Below, in pieces: positions 28,412-36,248 of a DNA stretch of 64,000 nt. A program made the translations under genes and the position numbers. This stretch comes from VGRW01 sp041498295 (lineage in GTDB: Bacteria; Myxococcota_A; UBA9160; SZUA-336). How positions within the stretch are numbered: position 1 is the first letter of the stretch; every line of letters starts with the position of its first letter. Under the pieces are notes generated by a model. That model saw only the letters and a list, made by a program, of their open reading frames with translations. It did no database searches and was not told where the DNA came from. Location of the stretch: positions 1-64,000 of the forward strand of contig JBGQIB010000002.1 in the NCBI GenBank assembly GCA_041498295.1, in the 5' to 3' direction.

Positions 28412-30316
28412 ATGCCGGCCAATTTGAAGTGGACTCACGTAGCGGCGGGCGCCGCGCTCGCCGTTGCGCTCATTTGGGCCGCGTTCTCGCTGGCGCCAGC
28501 CCAGGCTGCGGATGCGCCGCGCAGCGAGCAGTCACTGCCGCGCTTCGAGGGCCGCACGCTCGATGGCGGGCATGCGGGCACGGACCTGGTGCAGAAGCGG
28601 CGCGCGATCCTGCTCGTATTCTCCTCGGCCGATCCCGACGCGGGGCGCGCGGCCGCGCTGCTCGAGGGCATCCGCGCCTCGGCTCAGCGCGCGAACGTCG
28701 CGTTGCTCGGCATTACGCGCGACCGGGATCCGGTGCTCGCGAGTCACTTCCTGAAGCTGCACGGCTTCGACTTTCCGGTGATCGTCGATGCCGACGGGGC
28801 GATCTCGGCCAAGCTGCGAGTTCCCCCCGGCACCTCCTCGCTGGTCCTGGTCGACGCGCAGGGGTACATCCTCGAGGCGCTCTCGGGCCTCGCCGCGCAG
28901 CCGGCGGCCGAGGATGCGGCGCTCGGCGTCGGGCTGCGCCGCGTCCTCGATCTGCCACCCGAAGACACGGCGGCGACCCCGACGTTCGGCGTGCTGCCGG
29001 CGGCGCCCCCCTTCGAGGTCACCGACCTCGAAGGCCAGAAGTCGGTGAAGCTCGCGGACTACGCGGGCAAGGTGCTCGTCTTCGTGTTCTTCCTGCCGAC
29101 CTGCCCGCACTGCCACGAGATGCTCAAGTATCTCGATGCGCTCGCGAAGCAGCTCGCCAACCCCGAGCTCGCGATCGTCGCGGTCTCTGTGTCGGACAAG
29201 AAGTACGTGGTCGAGGAAATGGTGAGCGACTTGAAGCTCTCCTTCCCCGCGTACCTCGACCCCTCCGCGAAGGCGCAGGCCGCTTACGGCTTCCAGCGCA
29301 CCGTGCCCGAGGCGTTCGTGATCGATCGCCAGGGGCGAGTGGTGCAGCGCACCGCGGGCGCATCGCCGCGCATCGAGGCGCTGCTCACGCTGTCCATCAA
29401 GCGCGAGCTAGGCGGGCCGAATCCGATTCTGCTCGAGAAGGCGGCGTATTCCGGCGAGGAGTTCTGCTCGGTCTGTCACCGCGAGCAACACGCGACCTGG
29501 CTGCTGACGAAGCACGCGTCCGCCTGGGAGACACTCGTCGAGCACGGCAAAGACCGCGACCCCGAGTGTCTCAGGTGTCACACCGTCGGCTTCGGCCAGC
29601 CCGGCGGCTTCGATCCGCAGCAGCGGCAGGAGCACTTGCGCGGCGTCCAGTGCGAGAACTGCCACGGCCGCGGGGGGCCGCATCAGTCGCCCGAGTTCAC
29701 CCAGGCGGGCGACTTCGAGAAGACCTGCCTCGGCTGTCACGACCCGCAGCACTCCCTGCACTTCGTATTCGCGGAGCGCCTACCCCTGGTCTCGCACGCG
29801 GCGAACCGCCAGTTCGAGAATCTCTCCGTCGAAGAGCGGCGCAAGCTCGCCGAAAAGCGCGCGAAGCGCGAGCGCCAGTTCTTCGAGCCCAGCGATTTCG
29901 TCGGCTCTGCGGCCTGCGCGAGCTGTCACGCGAAGGAGCACGAGCTCTGGTCGAAGTCCGCGCACGCGGGCGCGTTCGCCACGCTCGAGCACAAGAGCGA
30001 GGCCAAGAACGCCGATTGCCAGCGCTGTCACACGACCGGCTTCAAGCAGCCCACCGGCTTCCCGAGCGGCGGCACGACACTCGCGGGTGTCGGCTGCGAG
30101 AGCTGTCACGGCCCCGGCAAGCGCCACGTCGAGGACAAGGGCGCGACGTCCGGGACGATCCTCGCGCTCACCGACAAGTGCGACAGCTGCGCGATCGCTC
30201 TGATCTGCGGCACTTGTCACGACGACGCGAACGACAAGGGCTTCGAGTTCGCGATCGACGCGAAGCTCGCGAAGATCAAGCACGGCTTCCGCGCGAAGAA
30301 GATGGCGGCGAAGTGA
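28412..30316 (+). CDS. Exported double-redoxin / octahaem cytochrome c fusion
   Basis: A 634-residue periplasmic protein. A signal peptide (about 1-33, cleaved near APAQA-AD) precedes a first redoxin-like domain (about 41-175) that has lost its cysteines, a second redoxin domain (about 195-330) with the active CPHC at 231-234, and a c554-like domain (about 345-634) with eight CxxCH haem sites between residues 352 and 603 (CSVCH, CLRCH, CENCH, CLGCH, CASCH, CQRCH, CESCH, CGTCH). The redoxin motif is followed by His, so it also reads as CxxCH. Expected role: thiol or peroxide chemistry coupled to haem electron transfer, as inference. RBS GAGGAA. The next gene overlaps by 4 bases (GTGA). Confidence 0.85.
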   Translation: MPANLKWTHVAAGAALAVALIWAAFSLAPAQAADAPRSEQSLPRFEGRTLDGGHAGTDLVQKRRAILLVFSSADPDAGRAAALLEGIRASAQRANVALLGITRDRDPVLASHFLKLHGFDFPVIVDADGAISAKLRVPPGTSSLVLVDAQGYILEALSGLAAQPAAEDAALGVGLRRVLDLPPEDTAATPTFGVLPAAPPFEVTDLEGQKSVKLADYAGKVLVFVFFLPTCPHCHEMLKYLDALAKQLANPELAIVAVSVSDKKYVVEEMVSDLKLSFPAYLDPSAKAQAAYGFQRTVPEAFVIDRQGRVVQRTAGASPRIEALLTLSIKRELGGPNPILLEKAAYSGEEFCSVCHREQHATWLLTKHASAWETLVEHGKDRDPECLRCHTVGFGQPGGFDPQQRQEHLRGVQCENCHGRGGPHQSPEFTQAGDFEKTCLGCHDPQHSLHFVFAERLPLVSHAANRQFENLSVEERRKLAEKRAKRERQFFEPSDFVGSAACASCHAKEHELWSKSAHAGAFATLEHKSEAKNADCQRCHTTGFKQPTGFPSGGTTLAGVGCESCHGPGKRHVEDKGATSGTILALTDKCDSCAIALICGTCHDDANDKGFEFAIDAKLAKIKHGFRAKKMAAK

Positions 30317-31125
30317 CTCTCGACCCGGAACGAGCCCGAACCTTGGCGGCGATCCGCGACTCACTCCGCGACTTGGTCGCGGACGGCGTGGACTTCGTGC
30401 CCAGGGCCGCGGCCATGCGGAGCGTGGCCGCAACCGGGCGGCAGCACGCAGCGCCGCGACCCTCCAGCTCCGCTCCTCCCGCCCCTTCTCCCGCCTTCCG
30501 GCCGCGCGTCGCGCCGCTCACGGCCCCGACACAGGTCGCCGACGCGGCGGTCGCGAAGCTGGCGTTGCTCGACGCGATCCGCGCCGAGATCGGCGACTGC
30601 CGGCGCTGCGCCTTGTGCGAACGGCGCCGCAGCATCGTCTTCGGTGAGGGGAACCCAGACGCGCGCGTCGTCTTCGTGGGCGAGGGCCCGGGCGAGGAAG
30701 AGGACAAGAGCGGCCGGCCGTTCGTCGGGCGCGCGGGGGAGCTGCTCAACAAGATGATCGAGGCCGTCGGCTGGCGACGCGAAGATGTGTACATCTGCAA
30801 CATCGTGAAGTGTCGCCCGCCCGGGAACCGCGACCCGCAGCCGATCGAGGTCGCGACCTGCGAGCCGTACCTCCATCAGCAGCTCCACGCGCTCGCGCCG
30901 GCGGCGATCGTCACGCTCGGAAGGCCCGCGATCTCGGCACTGATCGGCCGACCCGTGGCGATCACGAAGCTGCGTGGCAGCTGGCTCGAGTGGCAGGGCA
31001 TGCCGGTGATGCCGACGTATCACCCCGCGTATCTGTTGCGGAACTACACGCGAGAGACTCGACAGGCGGTCTGGGACGACCTGCGGGCGGTGCGCGAACG
31101 TGTCGAGGGATCGAGTTCGAGCTAG
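30313..31125 (+). CDS. Family 4-type uracil-DNA glycosylase (Fe-S)
   Basis: A 270-residue uracil-DNA glycosylase. The N-terminal 90 residues are a variable Pro/Ala-rich linker. The catalytic part has the Fe-S cysteines in CRRCALC, IVKCRPPGNRDP and ATCEPYL, the uracil pocket VFVGEGPGEEED, and the C-terminal TYHPAYLLR. It removes uracil from DNA. The GTG start overlaps the stop of the cytochrome gene (GTGA), so this is the start despite the longer open frame upstream. Its 3' end overlaps the next gene by 26 bases. Placing a DNA repair gene inside an operon with a periplasmic cytochrome is odd. Confidence 0.88.
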   Translation: MTLDPERARTLAAIRDSLRDLVADGVDFVPRAAAMRSVAATGRQHAAPRPSSSAPPAPSPAFRPRVAPLTAPTQVADAAVAKLALLDAIRAEIGDCRRCALCERRRSIVFGEGNPDARVVFVGEGPGEEEDKSGRPFVGRAGELLNKMIEAVGWRREDVYICNIVKCRPPGNRDPQPIEVATCEPYLHQQLHALAPAAIVTLGRPAISALIGRPVAITKLRGSWLEWQGMPVMPTYHPAYLLRNYTRETRQAVWDDLRAVRERVEGSSSS

Positions 31126-32419
31126 GCGCGCGGCCGCGGCGAGCGGATGGTGCGGCCTCGCCGTCGCGCTGCTCCTGTGCGCGCGCAGCGTCCACGCGGA
31201 CGAGCTGCGCGTCGGCTTCGGCGTGAAGCCGCTGCCGGCGCGCGTCGGCGAGCCGATGGGCGGCTACGGGGGACTCACTACGCGCCGCGCCGAGGGCGTG
31301 CTCGATTCACCCGAAGCGCGCGCGCTCGTGCTCGAGCAGGGCAGCCTGCGGATCGCGATCGTCGTGCTCGACGTCGTGATCGCGCGTCCCAACGTGCGCG
31401 ACTTGGTGCTCGAGGCAACTCACTCGCTCGACATCGGCTTGCTCATGCTGGTCGCGACTCACACGCACTCCGGTCCCGGCGGGTATCTTCCCGGTTGGTT
31501 GCCGGCGCGGCTGACGGCGGGCGAGTACGATCCGGAGATGCCCGCGCGCCTGGCCCGCGCCGCGAGCGAAGCGCTCGAGCGCGCGGTGGCCGATCTCGCG
31601 CCCGCGCGACTCGCGAGCGCCGTCGTGCCGCTTCACCTCGCGCGCAACCGCCGCTTCTCCGACGCTGCGGCGGACACGGAGCTCGCGCTCTTGCGCGCGG
31701 ACTTCGACGACGGTCGGCCGCCCGTCTTGCTCTTCGACTACGGCGCGCACGCGACCCTGCTCTCCGCCGATAACGTCGAGCTCTCGGCAGACTGGCCGGG
31801 CGCGGCGCGCGCCGCGCTTCTCGCCGCGGGGTGGCGCGCGGTCTTCGTGCCCGGACCGCTCGGCGATCAAGAGCCGGTCGTCGAGCTCGGCGCGTTTCCG
31901 AGCCTCGAGCGCGAGCGCGCGGTCATGAAGGAGTTCGGGCAGACACTGGCGAAGTCAGTCGACTCCGCGGCGCGCGCGCTAGAACCGAAGTCTCTTACGG
32001 AGCCGAGCCTGGCCGCGCTCGAGCGCTGGGTCGATACGCCGCCCGCGCAGTTTCGCCGCTTCTGCTCGCTCTGGTGGATCTCGCCGTTCGTGAGCTCGTC
32101 ACTCGACGCGTTCGTCTCGAAGCGCGTACCCTTCCAGGTCGTGCGCGTGGGCGACGCGGAGCTCGTCGCGGTGCCGGCCGAGCCGATCGCGGTCGTCGGT
32201 GCGGAGCTGCGCATGCGCGTGCCCTCGGGCCGCCACCGCTTCGTGGTCGCGCACGCGAACGACTGGCTCGGCTACGTGGTCGACGGGCCGACTTATACGC
32301 GCGGAGGCTACGAGTCCTGTCTGTGTCTGTTCGGTCCGCGCAGCGCCGCCTGGCTCGTGGACTCCGCGGCAGAGACTCTGCGCGAGCTCGACGCGCGCCC
32401 GCCCGGGAGCGCGCCGTGA
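31100..32419 (+). CDS. Secreted neutral/alkaline ceramidase-like hydrolase
   Basis: A 439-residue protein with a signal peptide (hydrophobic segment about 17-30, ending SVHA). The mature part matches the N-terminal catalytic domain of neutral/alkaline non-lysosomal ceramidases: VGFGVKPLPARVGEPMGGYG near the start and the zinc-site motif ATHTHSGPGGYL. True ceramidases are about 650 residues with a C-terminal immunoglobulin-like domain, missing here, so the substrate may be another amide. The GTG start lies within the end of the glycosylase gene; the end overlaps aroE by 4 bases. Acts in the periplasm or outside. Confidence 0.75.
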   Translation: MSRDRVRARRAAAASGWCGLAVALLLCARSVHADELRVGFGVKPLPARVGEPMGGYGGLTTRRAEGVLDSPEARALVLEQGSLRIAIVVLDVVIARPNVRDLVLEATHSLDIGLLMLVATHTHSGPGGYLPGWLPARLTAGEYDPEMPARLARAASEALERAVADLAPARLASAVVPLHLARNRRFSDAAADTELALLRADFDDGRPPVLLFDYGAHATLLSADNVELSADWPGAARAALLAAGWRAVFVPGPLGDQEPVVELGAFPSLERERAVMKEFGQTLAKSVDSAARALEPKSLTEPSLAALERWVDTPPAQFRRFCSLWWISPFVSSSLDAFVSKRVPFQVVRVGDAELVAVPAEPIAVVGAELRMRVPSGRHRFVVAHANDWLGYVVDGPTYTRGGYESCLCLFGPRSAAWLVDSAAETLRELDARPPGSAP

Positions 32420-33222
32420 CGCGCGCGCTCTGCGGAATCGCGCTTCATCCCGCGGGTCACACGCTCTCGCCGGTATTACACGAAACTGCGTACGCCGCGC
32501 TCGGCCTGGACGCCTCCTTCAGCGTCCACGACGTCGCGCCCCCGGGATTCGGCGCGCTGCTCACGGAGCTGCGCGCGCGCGGACTGACACAGCTCTGTGT
32601 CTCGCTCCCGCACAAGGAGTCAGCGCTGCAGCTCGCCGACCGCGTCTCGGAGGCGGCCCGCGCGATCGGCGCGGCGAATACGCTGACCGCCATCGGCGGC
32701 GCCCTGGTCGCCGACAACACCGACTGGATCGGCGTCACGGCCGCACTCGAGCCGTACGGCCCGTGGACGAGCCGGCGCGCGACGGTGCTGGGCGCGGGCG
32801 GCGCCGCGCGCGCGGTCGTGTTCGCGCTGCGCCGTTTCGAGATGGACGTGTGCATCGTGAATCGCACGCGCGCGCGCGCGGAACGCGTCGCCGCCGATCT
32901 CGGCGCGCACGTCGGCTCGCTCGACGAGCCGTGGGATCTGCTCGTGAACGCGACCTCGCTCGGCATGTCACCGGATGCCGACTCGACGCCGGCTCCCGCC
33001 GCGAGTCTGCGTCCGGGAGCGCTCGTGTTCGACACGGTGTATCGGCCGCTCGAGACACGCCTCTTGCGCGAGGCGCGCGCTCGCGGCTGCCGGGTCCAAG
33101 ACGGACTCGAGATGCTCGTGCATCAAGCGGTCGAGCAGATCCGCCTGTGGAGCGGGAAGCGCGCGGACCCGGCCCGGCTGCGCCGCGCCGCGCTCGACGC
33201 GCTAGGCTCCGCGCCACGATGA
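32416..33222 (+). CDS. aroE: Shikimate 5-dehydrogenase
   Basis: A 268-residue AroE, fourth step of the shikimate pathway (3-dehydroshikimate to shikimate with NADPH). The substrate-binding part has TLSPVLHETAYAALGLD, the catalytic Lys of SLPHKESAL and the Asn/Asp of VADNTDW; the Rossmann part has LGAGGAARAVVFAL and the NADP-type VNRTRARAE. The GTG start overlaps the upstream stop (GTGA) and the end overlaps the downstream ATG (ATGA), so it is embedded in a coupled operon with genes of unrelated function. Confidence 0.92.
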   Translation: MTRALCGIALHPAGHTLSPVLHETAYAALGLDASFSVHDVAPPGFGALLTELRARGLTQLCVSLPHKESALQLADRVSEAARAIGAANTLTAIGGALVADNTDWIGVTAALEPYGPWTSRRATVLGAGGAARAVVFALRRFEMDVCIVNRTRARAERVAADLGAHVGSLDEPWDLLVNATSLGMSPDADSTPAPAASLRPGALVFDTVYRPLETRLLREARARGCRVQDGLEMLVHQAVEQIRLWSGKRADPARLRRAALDALGSAPR

Positions 33223-34487
33223 CTGAATCGACGCTCGAATGGGACACGCCGATGTACCGCCTCGCGGTCGCGCAGCTCGACCAGACCGCGGCGCTGATGC
33301 AGCTCGACGAGAACATCTGGGAGCGGCTGCGCACCCCGCAGCGCTCGTTGATCGTCTCGTTTCCGTTTCGCCGCGACGACTACAAGACCGTCGACACCGT
33401 CTACGGGTACCGCGTGCAGCACGTGCTCACGATGGGGCCGACGAAGGGCGGCGTGCGCTACGACGACGACGTGCATCTCGGCGAAGTCACTGCGCTCGCG
33501 ATCTGGATGTCATGGAAGTGCGCGCTGATCGGCCTGCCCTTCGGCGGCGCGAAGGGCGGCGTGCGCATCGATCCGACGCGTCTCTCGCGCACCGAGCTGC
33601 AGCGCATCACGCGCCGCTACACGATGGAGATCATCGAGATGATCGGCCCCGATCGGGACATTCCGGCGCCCGACATGGGAACCGACGAGCAGACCATGGC
33701 CTGGATGATGGACACGTACTCCGGGCAGAAGGGCTACGCCGTGCCCGGCGTCGTCACCGGGAAGCCGGTCGAGATCGGCGGCTCACTCGGCCGGCGCGAG
33801 GCAACCGGCCGCGGTGTAGTCACCTGTGTCACCGAGGCGTGTCACCACCTGCGCATGCAGATCCAGGGCGCGCGCATCGCCGTGCAGGGCTACGGCAACG
33901 TGGGAGCAAACGCGGCGCGCCTCGGGAGCGCCGCAGGCGCGCGCGTGATTGCGGTCTCCGACGTGAAGGGCGGCATTCACGACGCGCGCGGGCTCGATCT
34001 GACCAAGGTCGATCAGTGGGTGAAGGAGCATCGCTTCCTCGAGGGCTTCCCGGGTGCGGAGTCAGTCACGAACGCGGAGCTGCTCGAGCTCGACTGCGAC
34101 GTGCTGATCCCCGCGGCGCTGCAGAATCAGATCACCGAGAGGAACGCCGGCCGCATCCGCGCACGGCTGGTCGTCGAGGGCGCGAACGGGCCGACCTCGC
34201 TCGAGGCCGACTCCATCCTTCGCGAGCGCGGCATCTTCGTCGTGCCCGACATCCTCGCGAACGCCGGCGGAGTCACGGTCTCGTACTTCGAGTGGGTGCA
34301 GGACGCGCAGCAGCTCTTCTGGACCGAGGACGAGGTCAACGAGCGACTCACGAAGATCATGTCGCGCGCCTTCCGCGAGCTGCTCGCGTTCGCGCTCGAG
34401 AAGAAGGTCGATCTGCGCACCGCCTTGCTCTGGCGCGGCATCGGACGAGTGGCGGCCGCGAAGCGCCTGCGTGGAGTCTTTCCCTAG
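33219..34487 (+). CDS. Glu/Leu/Phe/Val dehydrogenase (glutamate dehydrogenase)
   Basis: A 422-residue hexameric-type glutamate dehydrogenase. The catalytic Lys sits in LPFGGAKGGVRIDP, with the upstream GPTKGGVRY and the catalytic Asp in IPAPDMGTDEQTM. The Rossmann domain starts VQGYGNVGANAARL and the family end IGRVAAAKRLRG is present. It interconverts glutamate with 2-oxoglutarate and ammonia in the cytoplasm, using NAD(H) or NADP(H). The ATG overlaps the aroE stop (ATGA). It is the last gene of the coupled string beginning with the cytochrome fusion; GC content falls right after it. Confidence 0.92.
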   Translation: MTESTLEWDTPMYRLAVAQLDQTAALMQLDENIWERLRTPQRSLIVSFPFRRDDYKTVDTVYGYRVQHVLTMGPTKGGVRYDDDVHLGEVTALAIWMSWKCALIGLPFGGAKGGVRIDPTRLSRTELQRITRRYTMEIIEMIGPDRDIPAPDMGTDEQTMAWMMDTYSGQKGYAVPGVVTGKPVEIGGSLGRREATGRGVVTCVTEACHHLRMQIQGARIAVQGYGNVGANAARLGSAAGARVIAVSDVKGGIHDARGLDLTKVDQWVKEHRFLEGFPGAESVTNAELLELDCDVLIPAALQNQITERNAGRIRARLVVEGANGPTSLEADSILRERGIFVVPDILANAGGVTVSYFEWVQDAQQLFWTEDEVNERLTKIMSRAFRELLAFALEKKVDLRTALLWRGIGRVAAAKRLRGVFP

Positions 34488-34504
34488 GAAGCACGTCCGT
34501 CGAC

Positions 34505-35026
34505 GTGGGCAGCGTCGTCCAGCTGAGCGCCACCGTGGTATCCAGCGCAGCCCTCGGTTTCCTCTACGGCACGCACTTCGACTGGCGAGGCCGAATCGAC
34601 TGGGTCGCGTGGGGCACACTCGGATCGGTCGCAGTAGTCATCGTGGCTGTAGTGCCGATTTTCAGCGAGCAGCAGCGCCGACGCCGGCAGACTCGTGCTG
34701 CTCGCGACCATGTGTCGGCACTGCTCATTCAGATCGAGAGCCTCCTCGGCCTCAAGGTGACCGTGCCTATCCTAGGAGCGATCAGTCCGACCGAGGCCGC
34801 ACCAATCCATGAGCTATTCGCTCTCATTCGCCAGCTCGGGCTCCTCGACGAACCTGAGTCTCGCCATGTGATCGTTGCGGCGGGCAAAGCCCGGATGCTC
34901 GTTCTTCTTGCAGCGGATCCGATGCCGAACCAACAGGGTCAGGACTTTCAGAGTGCGAACACAAAGGTGACTCGCGCGCGCGAGGTAGTCGATGCTCGGA
35001 TTCGGCCCTCCGAACGCGAAGCATAG
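34505..35026 (+). CDS. Small protein with two membrane segments, unknown function
   Basis: About 173 residues from a GTG start. There are two hydrophobic segments (roughly 3-22, VVQLSATVVSSAALGFLYG, and 31-52, with TLGSVAVVIVAVVPIF) followed by a soluble, partly helical domain starting EQQRRRRQTRAARDHV. I recognise no family. Codon use is closer to even at third positions than in neighbouring genes (TAG, AAC/AAA, CTA, GAT appear), and the gene lies in a lower-GC islet with the protease-like gene downstream, so it may be transferred. Only 17 bases separate it from the glutamate dehydrogenase gene. An earlier start is possible. Confidence 0.55.
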   Translation: MGSVVQLSATVVSSAALGFLYGTHFDWRGRIDWVAWGTLGSVAVVIVAVVPIFSEQQRRRRQTRAARDHVSALLIQIESLLGLKVTVPILGAISPTEAAPIHELFALIRQLGLLDEPESRHVIVAAGKARMLVLLAADPMPNQQGQDFQSANTKVTRAREVVDARIRPSEREA

Positions 35027-35111
35027 GTCGCTGCCACGCGCTGCATCTGATAGGCCGCCGCCCAGCGGCCCATTGGCACCGTCGGCGCAGCTGAGGGCCG
35101 AAGCGTTAGAC
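35001..35111 (+). repeat. Inverted repeat ending in an attC-like GTTAGAC
   Basis: TTCGGCCCTC (35001-35010) is perfectly complementary to GAGGGCCGAA (35093-35102), and the right arm is followed by GCGTTAGAC (35103-35111), the form of an integron attC right core (GTTRRRY). A matching left core (RYYYAAC) is not visible, so this is a weak resemblance only. Confidence 0.3.
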
Positions 35112-35360
35112 GGCTCAGTACTCCGGACACCAGAGATCTGCGGGACGAGTGACTCCGGCGGGTTCGGAACGGGAGGGCGATCTCGCGGCCGGTCTCCCAG
35201 GTCACCGAGCGCCTTCTCTGCCGCCCGCCTCGAGTGAGTCGAAGAGTGCGATGGACGTCGAAAGCTTCCATGCTTCCCTAAGATCTCCCGGCGGTGCTAC
35301 GCTGCTAAGAAGCGACTCACGGGGAGCCGCTCACTCCACTGTTGGCGGACAGGAACACGT
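35112..35360. other. Non-coding gap in front of the protease-like gene
   Basis: Together with 35027-35111 this is a gap of 334 bases between the two islet genes. Apart from the inverted repeat I see no convincing reading frame, RNA gene or promoter consensus. A weak AGGA lies 6 bases before the downstream GTG. Confidence 0.4.
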
Positions 35361-36113
35361 GTGGAAGAGTGGCAGAGACGAGAACTCGACCGACTCGCCG
35401 CCGCTGGTTACCTACCGACAATTCAAGAGCTCGCGAAGAGCCATTCTGCTCCCTTCTGGTGGCACGACGCGAGACGCGCAATCGGAACGCACATCGAGCA
35501 CAACGGCACAGTCTCTTTTGTTCGGACAGACACAGACCTCCTCGGTGTCTCCTGCGCCCACGTTCACGAAGGATGGCTTAGGGACAAAGCGGCCAATCCG
35601 GACCTCGTATGCCAGGTAGGTGGAATCACTTTCGATCCCTCTAGGCACTTGATCGACATTGACGAGCGCCTCGACCTGGCGACGTATGGCCTATCGGATG
35701 TTGTGGTCAACGGGTCGCGGTCAGTAGTCCATTCGCCGTCATGCTGGCCACCCGCTGACATTGATGAAGGCGGCTTGGTGATCCTCGGCGGTTGGCCAGG
35801 CCTCTTACGACAAGAGAAGCTGGGTAGAACAGACTTCTACTTCTCGTCGTTCATCAGCCGAGTTGACCAGGCTTCGTCTGAGCATCTCGCGGTTCATCTC
35901 AACATCACCGAAGCACATGGACCCGCAGGATTGCTGATACCGGAGAGCCCGGACCTCGGTGGCGCGAGCGGCGGCCCCGTGTTCCGGATACGCGAGGAAC
36001 CTCTCGTCATGTTGGAGCTCGTCGGAGTCATCTACCAATACAGCGCGGCCTTCGAGCTCGTCCGCGCGCGACGCGCTTCGAGCATAAGCTCGAACGGGAC
36101 ACTGATTCGCTAG
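35361..36113 (+). CDS. Trypsin-like serine protease-fold protein
   Basis: About 250 residues, GTG start with AGGA upstream. No signal peptide. The three chymotrypsin-fold catalytic positions can be seen in order: His in GVSCAHV, Asp in ERLDLATYGLS, and Ser in LGGASGGPVFRI (GxSGGP). The flanking pattern (GTVSFVRTDTDLLG before the His; LVILGGWPG between Asp and Ser) fits a trypsin-like peptidase as found in phage-defence and stress-response loci, but the similarity is my reading of motifs only. The gene lies in the lower-GC islet behind a small membrane protein, so a joint, mobile role is possible. Confidence 0.6.
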   Translation: MEEWQRRELDRLAAAGYLPTIQELAKSHSAPFWWHDARRAIGTHIEHNGTVSFVRTDTDLLGVSCAHVHEGWLRDKAANPDLVCQVGGITFDPSRHLIDIDERLDLATYGLSDVVVNGSRSVVHSPSCWPPADIDEGGLVILGGWPGLLRQEKLGRTDFYFSSFISRVDQASSEHLAVHLNITEAHGPAGLLIPESPDLGGASGGPVFRIREEPLVMLELVGVIYQYSAAFELVRARRASSISSNGTLIR

Positions 36114-36248
36114 GCGCCCGCCCGCCGCTCATCCAGGCGTTGCAGCTGACGCGCCACAGGCCGACGGCGTTGGTGGTACTCTTGGCATCACCATCGGGCG
36201 CGTGGTTGAGTCTTGCGGCGAATTGCCGCGCAGCTGACCGCCGATCGG
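36114..36248. other. Short non-coding gap at the right end of the islet
   Basis: Between the convergent protease-like and oxidoreductase genes. It holds GGCGTTGCAGCTGACGCG (from 36153), a form often seen in attC left halves, and a GTTGAGT about 55 bases further on. No gene seen. Confidence 0.3.

Noticed and set aside
31831..33222. Long frames that run into aroE, glutamate dehydrogenase and uracil glycosylase from upstream
   Set aside because: The upstream parts are wrong-frame readings of the preceding gene; the true starts overlap the previous stop codon (GTGA/ATGA).
35001..36200. A full integron cassette array
   Set aside because: No integrase gene, no clear left core sites (RYYYAAC) and only partial resemblance of two ends; kept as a weak finding only.
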